Positions 15,886 to 26,900 of a stretch of 36,791 nucleotides of DNA are shown one piece after another. Every line of letters starts with the position of its first letter. Position 1 is the first letter of the stretch. Source of the DNA: Streptomyces sp. SBT349 (GTDB lineage: Bacteria > Actinomycetota > Actinomycetes > Streptomycetales > Streptomycetaceae); NCBI RefSeq assembly GCF_001083795.1, contig NZ_LAVK01000028.1:1-36791 (forward strand). Direction: 5' to 3'. A program made the translations under genes and the position numbers. Under the pieces are notes generated by a model. That model saw only the letters and a list, made by a program, of their open reading frames with translations, made no database searches and was not told the DNA's origin.

Positions 15886-16019
15886 CGCGACGGCTCGGTC
15901 ACGGTGGCTGTCCTTCTGAGGGGGCGTGCGCCAGGCGGGTGTTGTCTCGTCCGTCATGCGTGTGGCGAGGTTGTCGATCGAAGCGATGTGGACTTCGACC
16001 TCGAATTCGAGTCGGGCCC

Positions 16020-16130
16020 CGTGCTCAGGGACCAGCCAGGGCCCCGGACGGGGCCGGGCCAGCGGATCGGTCGCGCCGGACGCTCCGGGGAGGTCGTGGC
16101 CAGCCTCATCCGCGAGAGCCGAAGCGCTCC
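16020..16130 (-). pseudogene. Serine recombinase N-terminal remnant 1
   Basis: On the minus strand one frame reads RLSRMRLATTSPER and, after a frame change with deletion, GASGATDPLARPRPGPWL. These match serine recombinase N-terminal blocks (TSPERQRE and VSGATDP...LGPWL). A longer fragment of the same type occurs at 36320-36530 in this window. Only these blocks survive. Confidence 0.55.
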
Positions 16131-16477
16131 CAGGAGCGGTGGTAGGGCGATCGCGGCCCGGATCGGGTGGAGCAGGGCCCGCGTGCCCCATGAGCGCCGC
16201 GCCTGATGCCGCTTTCCGGACACCGGCGCCCATACCCGGTGGCGGCCGCGCCTCGTTGACACGACCGCCCGCCCGTACCCGGGGCCCCAGGAACTCGGCT
16301 CCCGGCCCCGGCTCCCCGGGTGCGCCACACGCCCCGCGTCAATCGACCACGCACCCGCCACACTTCACCCGTACCGCCGCCGGGACAGATTGACGCGATT
16401 GCGCGCGGAGGCCCGTGGAGAAAGCGGGAATGCCCTTCGGGTGGGGAGCTGACACCCCGGTCATCGCGGAGGCGGCC
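16131..16477. other. Intergenic region without a recognisable gene
   Basis: About 350 bp between the recombinase remnant and the DUF2690 gene. No conserved protein, RNA or strong promoter is seen in either strand. Confidence 0.4.
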
Positions 16478-17038
16478 ATGACGAGTACCGAGGGCCAGGA
16501 CAACGGCGCACCGGCACCGGCACCGGCACCGAGTGGCACCAGGCTGGCCCGCGTCCGGCGCAGCGTGCTCCTCACGACAGCCGCCGGTGCCGCCGTGGCA
16601 GCCGTGGTGACCGTGCTGGCCACCCGGGGGACGGAGAGCGTCGTCAAGGAGGACCCGCAGCCCACGTGCCCCGGCGATGACTGCGGGGACCGCAACCCGG
16701 AGACCACGGACTGTGGCGCGGACGCCGGGTCCTATCGGCCGGCCGAGTCCAATCCCGCACTGCTGGACGTCCGTTACAACCCGCGCTGCCACGCCGTGTG
16801 GGGCAGGATCCTGAACGGCGAACCGGGCGATCGCGTCACGGTCGCGGTCACGGGCGGCGGCGTGACGGAGGCGGAGATCGCCTGGGGCTTCGACCAGTTC
16901 ACCAAGATGGTCGCGGTCGACGAGCGGGACTTCGTCGTGGAAGTCTGCGCGATCCCGACCGGCCGTCGGGACCGCGAGGCCGACTGGCTCCGCTACTGCA
17001 TCGAGGCCACGGAGGAGACCGAGTTCCTCCTCCGGTGA
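16478..17038 (+). CDS. DUF2690 membrane-anchored protein
   Basis: 186 aa. A short cytoplasmic stretch with Ala-Pro repeats precedes one membrane helix (about residues 30-50, SVLLTTAAGAAVAAVVTVLA). An extracytoplasmic DUF2690 domain follows, with the family's cysteine pattern (CPGDDCG, then a DCGADA-type Cys) and LLDVRYNPRCHAVWGRI, typical of this actinobacterial family. The start at ATG 16478 follows GGAGG by five bases; an upstream ATG at 16415 lacks family support. DUF2690 proteins are often fused to XRE HTH domains, but here the HTH is absent. Function unknown. Confidence 0.8.
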   Translation: MTSTEGQDNGAPAPAPAPSGTRLARVRRSVLLTTAAGAAVAAVVTVLATRGTESVVKEDPQPTCPGDDCGDRNPETTDCGADAGSYRPAESNPALLDVRYNPRCHAVWGRILNGEPGDRVTVAVTGGGVTEAEIAWGFDQFTKMVAVDERDFVVEVCAIPTGRRDREADWLRYCIEATEETEFLLR

Positions 17039-17120
17039 CGACGCTCCGCCACGCCGGACGACCAGGCGCTCCGGCGACACCGATCTTCCCCCGACGCCGG
17101 TGTCCGGTGGGTCCTCGACC

Positions 17121-17334
17121 GTGCGGGCCGCCGCGCTCGTGGCCGAACTGCGCGTGTGGTCCACCCCATCGCGCGGCCCGATCGAGGTGGACTGCCATCG
17201 CGTCGGCGAGGACGGCCGCCGGCGGCTGGTGTGGTTCGCCGCACCGTCCGGCAGCCCAGCCGGCCGCCCTCCGCGCCGCCGGCCGCCGCGTGGTGAGGTT
17301 CGTGCGGCGGCATTCGCCAGGTCAACTCTTCTGA
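17121..17334 (+). pseudogene. Small frameshifted ORF, unknown
   Basis: GTG at 17121 opens a frame with normal codon use (VRAAALVAELRVW, GPIEVDCHRVGEDGRRR, LVWFAAP). The frame then becomes low complexity, while the next frame gives a sensible end (AALRAAGRRVVRFVRRHSPG) with a stop at 17334. A single shift near 17250 would join the two into a protein of about 70 aa. The family was not recognised. Confidence 0.3.
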
Positions 17335-17376
17335 TTCGGCCACCTGTTCGTCCTCCCGCTTGTAGCATCGACGGTC

Positions 17377-18990
17377 GTGACCCACGCCGCACCCCCTCAA
17401 CGCTCCGTGGTGACGGCCTCCACCGGGACCGCCGCCGTCCTGCCCGCCGCCACCACCGAGGCCGGGGCCGCCGGCGCGCCCGCCTTCCGGCACGGCGTCG
17501 CCTCGGGCGACCCCCTGCCGGACGGCGTCGTCCTGTGGACCCGGGTCACCCCGGTCCCCGGGGCCGTCCCCGGCTCGGGCGCCGGACCCGACCTCGACGT
17601 GACGTGGGAGATCGCCAGGGACGCCGGCTTCGCGATGCCGGTCGCCGAGGGCGGGACCACGGCGACGGCTGCCACCGACCACACCGTCAAGGCCGACGTG
17701 CGCGGGCTGTACCCGGACACCGTGTACTGGTTCCGGTTCACCGCCGGCGGCGTGCCCTCGCCCACCGGCCGCACCCGCACGGCGCCCGCCGCCGACGCGC
17801 GGCCGGGCAGTCTGCGGCTCGGCGTCGTCTCGTGCTCCAACTACGAGGCGGGCCACTTCGCCGCCTACCGGCACCTCGCGGCCCGCACCGACCTCCAGGC
17901 CGTGCTGCACCTCGGCGACTACATATACGAGTACGGCACGGGTCAGTACCCGGCCGACCCGGTGAGGCGGCAGGAGCCGGCGCACGAGATCGTCACCCTC
18001 GCCGACTATCGCGTCCGCCACGGCCACTACCGCGCCGACCCCGATCTGCTGGCCCTGCACGCCGCGCACCCCCTGATAGCCATCTGGGACGACCACGAGA
18101 CGGCGGACAACAGCTGGCGGGACGGCGCGGGGAACCACACGCCGGGGATCGAGGGCGAGTGGTCCGCTCGCCGGGCGGCGGCCGTCCAGGCGTACTTCGA
18201 GTGGATGCCGGTGCGCCCCGCGGTCGAGGGGAGCACCTACCGGCGGCTGCGCTTCGGCCGCCTGGCCGACCTCCACCTCCTCGACCTGCGCTCCTTCCGC
18301 GACCAGCAGGTTTCCGGCGCCGCCGTCGACTCGCCCGACCGCTCGATCACCGGATCCACCCAGATGGACTGGCTGACGTCCGGCCTCGCCGCCTCCGACA
18401 CCCGCTGGCACCTCATCGGCAACTCGGTGATGATCTCCCCGGTCGCCTTCGGCTCCGTCCCGGCGTTCCTCCTCGGCCCGATCGCCGCGTGCCTCGGCGT
18501 CCCGGCCGGCGGGTTCGCCCTCAGCACCGACCAGTGGGACGGCTACACGGCGGACCGCCGTCGGCTGCTGAGCCACCTGCGGGACCGAGGGATCGACAAC
18601 ACGATCTTCCTGACCGGCGACATCCACATGCACTGGGCCAACGACGTGCCGCTGAACGCCGCGACCTACCCCCTCTCGCCGTCCGTGGCCGTCGAGTTCG
18701 TGGTCACCTCCGTCACGGCGGACAACCTCGACGACATCCTCGGCGTGCCGCCGCAGACCGTCTCGGCGGTCGCCGTGGCCGCCGTCAGGGCGGCCAACCC
18801 GCACGTCCGCTGGGTGGACATGGATTCGCACGGCTACGCGGTCCTCGACGTCACGGAGGAGCGGGCGCAGATGGACTTCTTCGTCCTGTCCGACCGTGCC
18901 GACCCCGGCGCCCACAGCTCACGGGCTCGCTCCTACCGCACGCTCAGCGGCACGCAGCGGGTGACCCGCGTCGACGAGCCGATCCGCTGA
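17377..18990 (+). CDS. phoD: PhoD-family alkaline phosphatase
   Basis: 537 aa. An N-terminal PhoD_N domain ([20 protein letters not shown] from about 38) precedes the metallophosphatase core. Metal-site motifs are LGDYIYEYG at 179-187, IWDDHE at about 236-241, the TADNSW region, and TGDIHMHW at 413-420. The family hydrolyses phosphate mono- and diesters with Ca/Fe outside the cell and is normally exported through Tat. Here the signal region reads PQRSVVTAS, so the twin arginine is QR, and the hydrophobic stretch is short; export may be impaired. GTG at 17377 has no ribosome site, and TAGCAT at 17362-17367 could be the -10 of a leaderless transcript. Monocistronic. Confidence 0.88.
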   Translation: MTHAAPPQRSVVTASTGTAAVLPAATTEAGAAGAPAFRHGVASGDPLPDGVVLWTRVTPVPGAVPGSGAGPDLDVTWEIARDAGFAMPVAEGGTTATAATDHTVKADVRGLYPDTVYWFRFTAGGVPSPTGRTRTAPAADARPGSLRLGVVSCSNYEAGHFAAYRHLAARTDLQAVLHLGDYIYEYGTGQYPADPVRRQEPAHEIVTLADYRVRHGHYRADPDLLALHAAHPLIAIWDDHETADNSWRDGAGNHTPGIEGEWSARRAAAVQAYFEWMPVRPAVEGSTYRRLRFGRLADLHLLDLRSFRDQQVSGAAVDSPDRSITGSTQMDWLTSGLAASDTRWHLIGNSVMISPVAFGSVPAFLLGPIAACLGVPAGGFALSTDQWDGYTADRRRLLSHLRDRGIDNTIFLTGDIHMHWANDVPLNAATYPLSPSVAVEFVVTSVTADNLDDILGVPPQTVSAVAVAAVRAANPHVRWVDMDSHGYAVLDVTEERAQMDFFVLSDRADPGAHSSRARSYRTLSGTQRVTRVDEPIR

Positions 18991-19085
18991 CGAGTTCATT
19001 CACGAGTTCGGTCACCCCGGGATCGTCGGGGTAGCGGGCGGCGGCGGTGCGCAGACTCTGGGCCGAGATGCGGGCGAACGCGTCC
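18988..19085 (-). pseudogene. Fragment of an MmyB-like regulator
   Basis: The minus strand codes FARISAQSLRTAAARYPDDP and [10 protein letters not shown], a recognisable slice of the MmyB-like ligand-binding domain (compare LRAATARYPAD in the intact regulator at 6.2-7.1 kb). Neither the HTH nor the rest of the domain is present. It abuts the PhoD stop, and a small inverted repeat (19014-19019 with 19027-19032) within it could now terminate phoD. Confidence 0.55.
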
Positions 19086-19490
19086 GCGTCCGACACCCCG
19101 TACAGCCCCCGCGGGTGCGGGTGCGGGTGCGGCCGCGCGCCGGGCCGGGACAAGCGTCGGGCGGCGCACTCTCGATCTTGCTCCGGCGAAGGGTCGTTGG
19201 CGAGAGGCCCGCTCATCAAGGACTCGCCCGCCCCTCGATCACTGCTCGTCGGTCAACCCCTGCGGTGGACCGCGGACCAGGACTCGGGTGGCGGTCCTAC
19301 GAGCGGATGCGCGATGGCCTCACGACGGAGGTCTCGGTGGAGCTCGCCGCGATGCTGGCCGGCTCCTTGAAAGGGAGATGCGACGCAGCAGCTGATGTCC
19401 CAGGACGAGCAACACTTCTGGTCCGAGAGGGACGCTCCTCCTGAGGCGCGAAGCTCAGGGGGAATCCGCGGCCACGCCCTGCGGTGAGGA
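19086..19490. other. Region without a recognisable gene, left flank of the att repeat
   Basis: About 400 bp between the MmyB fragment and the first yjbQ-end repeat. A run of gcgggt/gcggg units lies near 19105-19135. Short open frames on both strands resemble nothing recognisable. This appears to be the chromosome flank originally downstream of yjbQ. Confidence 0.4.
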
Positions 19491-19544
19491 TCACCCCAGA
19501 AAGCTCAGCCGCACCTGCCGTTCCGCGTTGTCGACATTCGTGTC
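19491..19544. repeat. yjbQ 3'-end direct repeat, copy A (probable attachment site)
   Basis: This copy reproduces the last about 17 codons of yjbQ, including the stop (TGA on the minus strand at 19491-19493), in the same orientation as copies B (30227) and C (36657). It differs from C at only one position in the 54 bp. After position 19544, copies A and B share a further 11 bases (cgccaacctcc) that C lacks, so those belong to the inserted elements. Interpreted as the distal att site of the first element. Confidence 0.8.
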
Positions 19545-19866
19545 CGCCAACCTCCGTTAAGACACCCCAGGGTAGTGCAACGCACGCCGCTCTGGTCAGC
19601 AGGTGCCAGCCCGGGGAAGGCAGCCTTCGCGACTTGAAGGTCTGAGGGTTCTTTCGCCGAGGAGAGACGCATGACGCAGCATGCAGCAGGTCGAGCGCGG
19701 CAGAATCTTGGCCAACACGTCTTCTGATCAGCGTGCGGCGTCAGATGAGGTGCATCGCAAGGCGGAGGGACGTCACCCTACCGGGCGTATGGGGATGTTC
19801 CGACAACGCGGTGAGGTGCCGTCGCTGACGCCGCACGCCCGCCATGGATTAACGGGACAGCCCTTA
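19545..19866. other. Element 1 left end, no recognisable gene
   Basis: About 320 bp between att copy A and the IS5-type element. A GAGGAGAGACGC ribosome-like site precedes an 18-codon open frame at 19671, too short to assign. No integrase is found here. Confidence 0.4.
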
Positions 19867-20896
19867 CGAGCTCGTGCATGGTTGGCGGTGCGACGGGGGC
19901 GGGGTTCACATCTGCCGGGCGGCAGCCAGGTCCGCAGTCTGCTGATGAGAGAGGAGGCCGGCGACGGCCTGGACGGTATCGGTCATGTGCTCGCGGCGGC
20001 CGAGGTGGCGGGCCAGCACGCGCCAGTTCTTCAAATGAGCGATGCCGTGCTCGACCCGGATGCGCTGTGAGGAGTGCGCTTTGCGCTGTCGCCCATGCAT
20101 CTCCTCATACCAGTCCGGGGCGTCCTTCTTGAACTTGCGGTGCGGTGGTGTGATCACACGCCCGCCGGTCTGTGCGCCCAGTCCTTGGTAGCCGGCATCG
20201 GCGAGGATCTCGACTGCGGGCCGTCGGCCAGAAGCGTGACCAGCCCCAACTGGCGGGCGTGGGTAATGTCCGCGCAACTTCCGGGCCGGGTCGGGCTGCA
20301 GAACAGCACGCGTCCTTCATGGTCGGTGACCACCATGGATTTGACGGCGTTCTGCTTGCTCTTGCCAGAGATGAAGGCGTCCCGGTCCTTACGCCCGGCG
20401 GCGGGCCGCCGGACCCGGATCTCGGTGCCGTCGATGATGCCGATCCGGCCAGTCGCGCCGAGATGGTCGATGACCTCAGCCAGGGTTCGCAGCCATACCT
20501 CGGGGCTGATCGTGCATCCGCTCGGCGAGCAACGGCCGCACCTCACCGATAGCGCGGGTGATGGTCGAGCGGTCCACACCGAACCAGCAGGCCAGTACGT
20601 CGTGCGTGACGCTGTGACGGAGATGGACGAGCGTGGCCAGGAGCCGATCGACGAACACCAGCCGGTGCTTCGCGCCGGCGCCTACGGCCCGCTTCCGCGG
20701 CCGGGACACCAGTCCGGCCTGGTGCCGCTCATGCCACAACGCTCCTACGTCGGCTACGAGTTCGGCAATCACATCGGCCGACAGCCCCGTGATCCTCCTG
20801 TCGCTGATGATCACTGCCCGCATCGCGTTCCCCACCACGCCACCATGATCAACGATGAGGAGCTCGACGCCGCACCGCCAACCATGCACGAGCTCG
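19867..20896 (-). mobile_element. IS5-family insertion sequence with 26-bp perfect inverted repeats
   Basis: Terminal inverted repeats at 19867-19892 and 20871-20896 are perfect over 26 bp and enclose 1030 bp, the normal size of an IS5-family (IS1031/IS427-like) element. The single transposase gene between them is in three frames. No obvious target-site duplication is visible, so the insertion is old or the flank has been rearranged. It lies between att copy A and the giant ATPase gene. Confidence 0.82.
19906..20889 (-). pseudogene. IS5-family transposase, frameshifted
   Basis: The N-terminal frame codes a DDE-associated HTH (FVDRLLATLVHLRHSVTHDV, WFGVDRSTITRAIGEVRPLL). The middle frame codes SPEVWLRTLAEVIDHLG, GIIDGTEIRVRRP with the first catalytic Asp, and KSMVVTDHEGRVLFCSPTRP. 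The last frame codes VEILADAGYQGLG with a second catalytic Asp, FKKDAPDWYEEMHGRQRKAH and RIRVEHGIAHLKNWR with the Glu. Shifts occur near 20515 and 20215. The first could be a programmed ORFA/ORFB junction as in some IS5 subgroups, but the second cannot, so the enzyme is inactive. Confidence 0.82.
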
Positions 20897-20973
20897 CCGG
20901 GCCCTGCTCCTCTGTTGCTCTGCTCCTCTTCCGTCCTCGGGCCGGGTGACGCGGTTTGGCCGGGGTCACGGCC

Positions 20974-23900
20974 TCATGTGCGGAGCGTCACGCACTCCCG
21001 CAGGAGCGGTTCCAGTCGAAGGTGTCCGGCCTCCCGGTCGAAGACCTGAAGGGCGTCGAGGCAGGAGACGATCCATCGGGCCTCCTCCTCGTCCTCCAGC
21101 CCCGCCGCCGCGAGTGCCACAGCGGTCACCGCGCTCACCAGGTCGAACCGGTCCTCATTGAACTCGGCGGCGAGCGCCTGATAACCGGTGGCGAGCACGG
21201 GGTCCGCGTAGACCCCGGTCGCCTCGGTGAAGGCGCGGGCGTCCGACCGGTCCATGCGGATGTCGGCGAGCTGGCGGAACACCTTGTCGGCGTCGCCCAG
21301 TTCGCCGTGCAGCCGGTGAGCCCGGTCGACCAGGAGCGGCCAGCCTCCGGTCAGTTCGTGGAGTCGGTCCAGACGGTCCTCGGTGTGGAACATTTCGACG
21401 CGCTGCGCCCAGCCCCGCAGACTGCGGCGATCGTGGCGGCGCAGCACGACCGGGGCCGCAGGGGTGCGCTCAGCGCCCGTCAACAGCGTTCGCCACAGAC
21501 CCAGTTGGTCGACATCGGTGACGAGGACGACCGCTCGAGTCACGCCAGGCGTGCCGGGCAGCAGCGTCTCGGCCTGGTCGACGGCCTCTCGGCACGTCTC
21601 TGGACGGGCCGGATAGTTGGCAAAGTCGCTGATGACAACCCTCCGTTCGCGCGGCGCTCCGCCCGTGAGTTCCTGCCGGTACACGCGTCCGTTGCCGACG
21701 GCTGGCAGCTTCCAGTCGGCGACGCGTCCTGCGACCCTGCGCAGGGTGTCGCCGACGTCGGTGACACCCGTCGCGGTGCTGCCCAGGACGACCCGCGCCT
21801 GGTTGGACCGCTCCCCAAGCAGGTCGTCGAGCTGAGTGATGGTGAGCGGGGCGGGCCGCCCGTCCGGCAGCTCGGGACGGCCCTCCAGCACGATGCTCTC
21901 CTGGAGTTCGCAGTCCTGTTCGGCCCTGAGCAGTCGGGCCTCCACCTCGTGGGAGCTGCCGATCATCCGCAGGGCGCTGGGACCCCGCAGGTGCCAGCCG
22001 AGACCGTCGTGGTTGGGGGCGAGGATGCCTAGGCCGACCATCTCGGAGAGGTAGGCGCGGAAACCCTCGGTGTCGAGCTGTTCGAAGCCCTTGCGCCAGT
22101 ACGTCTCGCACTCCTCACGCAGTTCGGTGTCGCTCAGCCGCACCTCCAGGCCGCGGTGCCGGGCGTGATAGGCCAGCACGTTGGCGATCACGTCGTAGCG
22201 GTGGTCGAGGCTCAGCGTGTCCTTGAAGGCAGCCGAGATGCTGTCCCGCAGCCCGGTGTCCGACTCCACTACCTCGATGTCCGCCAGTTCCACCTTGTAC
22301 AACGGCCCAGCCGGTCCGTTGGGCCCACGTCGTGCCCGCTTGCGGTGCATCACCTCCACCAGCCGGTGCCCGAACATCTGAAGCAGGAACGGCTGGTAGG
22401 AGCAGTATCCGAGCACCCGGTTGACCAGGTCCAGGTCGAGGAACTCGAAGCCGAGGGCCCGCATCGGTTCGACCAGCAGCTCGGCGGCGAACTGCGGAGC
22501 GAGCGGACCGATCACCTTGGGGGTCTGCGCGAGATGGCCGAACGGTCCGTTGCTCGCCATCTTGGAAAACCGCTGCACGGAGTGCAGGCCGGCGAAGACG
22601 ACCTTGGCCCTGTCCTTGGTGTCGTCCCCCAGGCCCTTGAGCTTCTTGGTCTGGTTGAACCGGGGAGCGTCCGCCTCGAAGAACTGGTCGCATTCGTCGA
22701 GCAGGATCAGCAGCCGCCGACGTGAGTCACCGTCGGTCCATGCCTGGATCCCCGCGCGCACCCGTTCGGAGATGTCCTTCACGGGCTTACGGCCCTGAGG
22801 AGGGCCCAGCACCTGCGCCTCGGTGAGTTTGCGGTCCAGGACGCTCCACAGCGTCTCTGGCCCGAGCGAGCTGCCCTTGCCGATGTTCTCCTGGTCGAGG
22901 TTCACGTACACCGACAGATGGTAATCGGGGTACTGCTCCATGAACTTGTCCCCGGCGTCGGCGAGCAGCGCCGACTTGCCGAGGCCCCGGCCGCCGAAGA
23001 TGACCTGGGTGCCGCGCGGGTCGAGGATGCTCTTGCGTTCGGCGTCCCGGCCGTAGAACATCTCGCCGCCGATCCGACCTCGCTTCTCCCTGATGTACGG
23101 GTTAACGCCGGAGAACGGCAGCAGGGTCTGGGTAGCGATGCTCACCTGGCGGTTGCCATGGGCCGCGAGGTAGGCAAGTGCGGCGTCGTCCACGACCAGC
23201 AGCGGCTGGGACAGCCGCCCCGAGCCCACAGCGAGCTCGATGCGCGCTTCCCGGCTGAGGGTGCCGAAATAGAGCACGACCAGGCTTGTTCCACTGGTGT
23301 CGCGCTCGGCCCAGCTCATTACGACCTTGGCGGGCGGCCGACCCCACACCATCATCACCCGCAGGTTCCCGCCGTGTTCGCGGATCTGCGAGCCGAACGC
23401 CGGCGCCTTGGCCCTGCCGTTGATCACTACGTCGGTCGCCTCGACGAGCCTGTACTCGCGCCGGTGCTGGGACCGCTCGTCGAGCTGCCGTGCGCTCTTG
23501 GCGTCGTACCCGAGCAGCTTGAGGAGCGGCGGCACCCGCCGTGTGTGCGCCACGTGCAGCCTGTCCTTCGGCTCGGTGGTGCCCATGAGCCGCCACTCGT
23601 CGAGGGCGTCGGCCGCGAGCGCCGCCTCGTCGGTGGACAGCGCACTGTAGTCCAGCACGGGAACGGCGGGATCCGTGCCGCAGGACCGCACCAGGCTGAC
23701 CAGGTCGCGGTCGATGCCGCCGCGCAGTCCGTCGGGCACCGCCGGGAAGAACTCCGCCAGATGGGACTCGCCGTTCTCGATCTCGGGGACGTCCTCGCCG
23801 ATCTCCAGGAAGTAGACAAGATCGGCGGCGGTGGCCAGGTCGTTGGTCTCCAGGCGTCGGAGCACCTGCGCCCGCTGGTCAGCGGTGCTGTCCAGCACGT

Positions 23901-26900
23901 CGAGCCGGGCCCGGAGTCGGTCGGCCGCCTCCCGCCGAAAGTCGGGGAGGCTGCTCCGTACCGTGTCGAGGCCGCGGCGTACGGCGACCAGGTCGTGCGT
24001 CTCGGTCTTGTCGAGCCGCTCCCCGGCATCCGCGAGCAGCTCTTGGAGGCGCAGATCCTGATCGTCGGTCACAGCGCCGTCCGCCTGCGCACGGTGCAGT
24101 TCGGCTACGAGTTCGTCGTGTTCCCCGCGCAGTTCCACACGCCGGACGCTCTCCCGCTCCTCGACCTCGGTGAGCGAGGATGGCAGGAACTCCCCGGCCC
24201 GGGCGGCGGGCAGCACCCCGCGTTCGGCCAGTTCCACGATGGTACGGACCGCGGTGAAGGCATCGTGGTCCAGTCGCTCAGCGACGGCTTCCGGCCAGCT
24301 CCGGTCGACCGCGGCGAGCAGTACGGCCGACGACGGCCGCTCCTCCACCGAGTCGCACACCTTGAGCAGTTCCGCGTCCAGCACGACTTCAGGAGGAATC
24401 GGTCCGCCCGTCCGCATGGTCGCGTTGTCCCCGGTCAGCAGACCGTACAGCTCCTTCATCGAGGCACGGGCCGCCCACGCCTTCGCGGCAGCGAGACCTG
24501 CCGAGCGGCCGGCGAGCTGCTTCAGTTCCCCCAGTACGCCGTCCTTGCCGTCCAGGAGCGACTGCCGAAGAGAGGAGATTTCCTTCACCGCGCGGTTGCG
24601 GTCGGACCGGCCGCCCCGGCGGGCGCCGTCCACCACCAGGCACCACTCCTTGGCCGGACCGACGGCGCGGTCCACGAGGTGCACCAGGTCCTGCCTTCCG
24701 GACCCCTGAAGGGGTTTGCCGCTCGACGAGCGATACGTACGGTCTATCCGGTCGATCTCGCTGTTAACCTCGGCCAGTTTCGACAGGCGTTCCGCCTGCT
24801 CCCGCACATGCTGGATCGCGGCCCGGTCGTCCAGCGCGACGGCTGTCAGAAGCGAGCCGAGCAGCCCGCCCTCGGGTGCCAGCCATCGCTTGGCGATCTC
24901 CGTCGCCCGCGCGAACCGCAGCCGCTGCGGCGCCAGCAGCGTGTTGCAGTGGTCGCGCAACTCCGCAAGGCGCGCGTCGCGTTCGGCGTCATCGGCTATG
25001 ACGACCAGCGGCGACGCGATCAGGGCACCGCTGAGCGCACGGTCGGCGACCGCGGTCGCCGCGCCGCCGAGCTGGTCGGGCAGACGGGGTACCAGCGCCT
25101 TAAGCTGAGCCCCCGCCAGATGGTCTCCAGTGATCAGCGCTGTCCGCAACAAGGCTGGGAGCAGCAGGAGTTCGCTCCCCTCGGTGTCGCGGCCCGCGTA
25201 ACCTCCATAGCTCTCCAGAAGGTCGGTGGTGAGCCGCGCGCCGCGGCTGTCGCCGGAACTGAGCAGCATGGCGGCGCCGGCCAGCCGGAGCGCCGCCGCC
25301 TGCGGCTCGGGACGACCCACGGCGCGGGCCATGTGATGGGCGAGCCCGAAGCGCCGCTCAACGATCAAGCGGGCGAGGACCCGCTCGGCCACGGCCTCCT
25401 CGGCGTTCTCCTCATCCGGCTCTTCGTCCGCAGAAGGGCCGTCGTCATGCCGGGACGGCTCCTGGGCGTGGACCGTCCCAGGGGAGGACACGCGTTCGCC
25501 GGGCGTGTGGGCGGCCACGCCCGCAGACGCCACGGTGGGCGCGCTCGAGCTCGCGAGCGCGCTGGTGGGCATGGGCCCGGGGACGCTGTCGAGCGTGGTC
25601 GCCGGGGTGCTGTCCGCGGATGCCGTGGGCGGCTGGGCGGCGAGGCCGAAGGGTTCGGGAACCGTCTTCGCAGGCGGGGCGGTCCGCTTCTCGGAGGCGG
25701 AGTCGGGTGCGGCTTTGCGGGAGTGAGCGGCGGCGTCATCCACCGGGGCCGGATCTGCCGATGCGGGAGGCGGTCCCTCCGCAGATTCCTCGTCCGTCGC
25801 GCCGACCTGTCCCTCGTCGGCCTCCGTCTTCGCGTCCGCCCCGGCCGGCGTGCGGAGGGGCGCCTCGGGCTGCGGGAACGACAGATCGGTGACCATGACG
25901 GCGGCCATTGCACAGGCAGGCAGTACCCGTACGACCTGTTCCTGAAGAGCGAGGATCTCCGCCGCCGCGTCCGCCTGACGCCCCAGTCGGACGATCCGCG
26001 CCAGCGCCAAGAGAGCCGCGCTCTCCTCGCGCTGTTCCTCCCCCCACGTCTGCTCCATCAGCAGGCTCCGCGCCGCTTCCCGAGCGGCCTCGGTGGCCGA
26101 GGTCGCGGCGCTGCCGGGGCGGCATACGACATCCAGCAGTGCCCGCAGGACCTCCCGCGCCAGTACGTCGTGTTCACTCGCCGCCCGGTGCGAGTCCGCG
26201 GCACGGACCATGTCCTCCAGACGGCGGGACACCCCTTTGATCCCGGCCGCGCCGAACGCCGCCTCCGCACGGTCGAACAGGGCGTTCAGCGCGGTCAGCC
26301 GCAGCAGGTCCTCGCTCTGTGGCGGACTTCCGTCCGCGACCGCGACAATCACCTTCTCAGCGGCATGCCGGGCGAGGGCAAGGGCCGACTCCAGCTCTCG
26401 GCAAATCTCGTCCGGCTCCGGCTCCGGCTCCGGCCCTGCGCCCTCGCCCGCCCCTGGTGCCTCGGCGGCGACGATGTCCGCAACCGTCGGCGGCATCCCT
26501 CGGCGCGCGCTGTCCTCGGGCGTGGTTCTCCGCTCTCCGGGCATGCCGGGCTTGAAGGTGGGGTAGGCGGCTGCGATCTCCCTGGCCAGCTCGCCGACCT
26601 TGTCGAAGCGTGCCTTCTCCTCCTCGCCCGCGTTCCCGGCGAACCAGTCCTGGTCCGCGGCCCAGGCCAAAATGTGGGCGTCGCCGACCGAGGCGTTGCA
26701 CCATACGAAGACCGTGGCCCTGACCAGTGGCTCTCCCCACCGGGATACCGGGTCGGACGCAGCGTCCCCTGAGGGGGCGCAGGCATGCTGGCCGACTTGG
26801 TTCATCACGGTGTGCGTGAGCGTCTTGACCGCGCAGGTGCACGCATGCTGCCGCGCGTCACGCTGAAGCCTGCCGAGCACATCCCGGCACAGGGACTTGC

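Noticed and set aside
17100..19034. 644-codon plus frame over phoD
   Set aside because: Offset frame of phoD with Arg/Pro-rich content; the PhoD motifs are all in the 17377-18990 frame.
19105..19135. Run of gcgggt/gcggg units
   Set aside because: Simple low-complexity repeat within GC-rich DNA; no CRISPR-like spacing or flanking genes.
19671..19727. 18-codon open frame behind a GAGGAGAGACGC ribosome-like site
   Set aside because: Too short, no conserved content and no partner gene to support it.
26412..26445. ggctcc repeat array inside the giant ATPase gene
   Set aside because: It codes an in-frame Pro-Glu repeat linker and is explained by the protein.
22918..26772. Long plus-strand open frame (1284 codons) opposite the giant ATPase
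   Set aside because: It is the antisense shadow of a high-GC gene: its composition is Arg/Gly/Val-rich with no domain, whereas the minus frame has a clear P-loop ATPase core.
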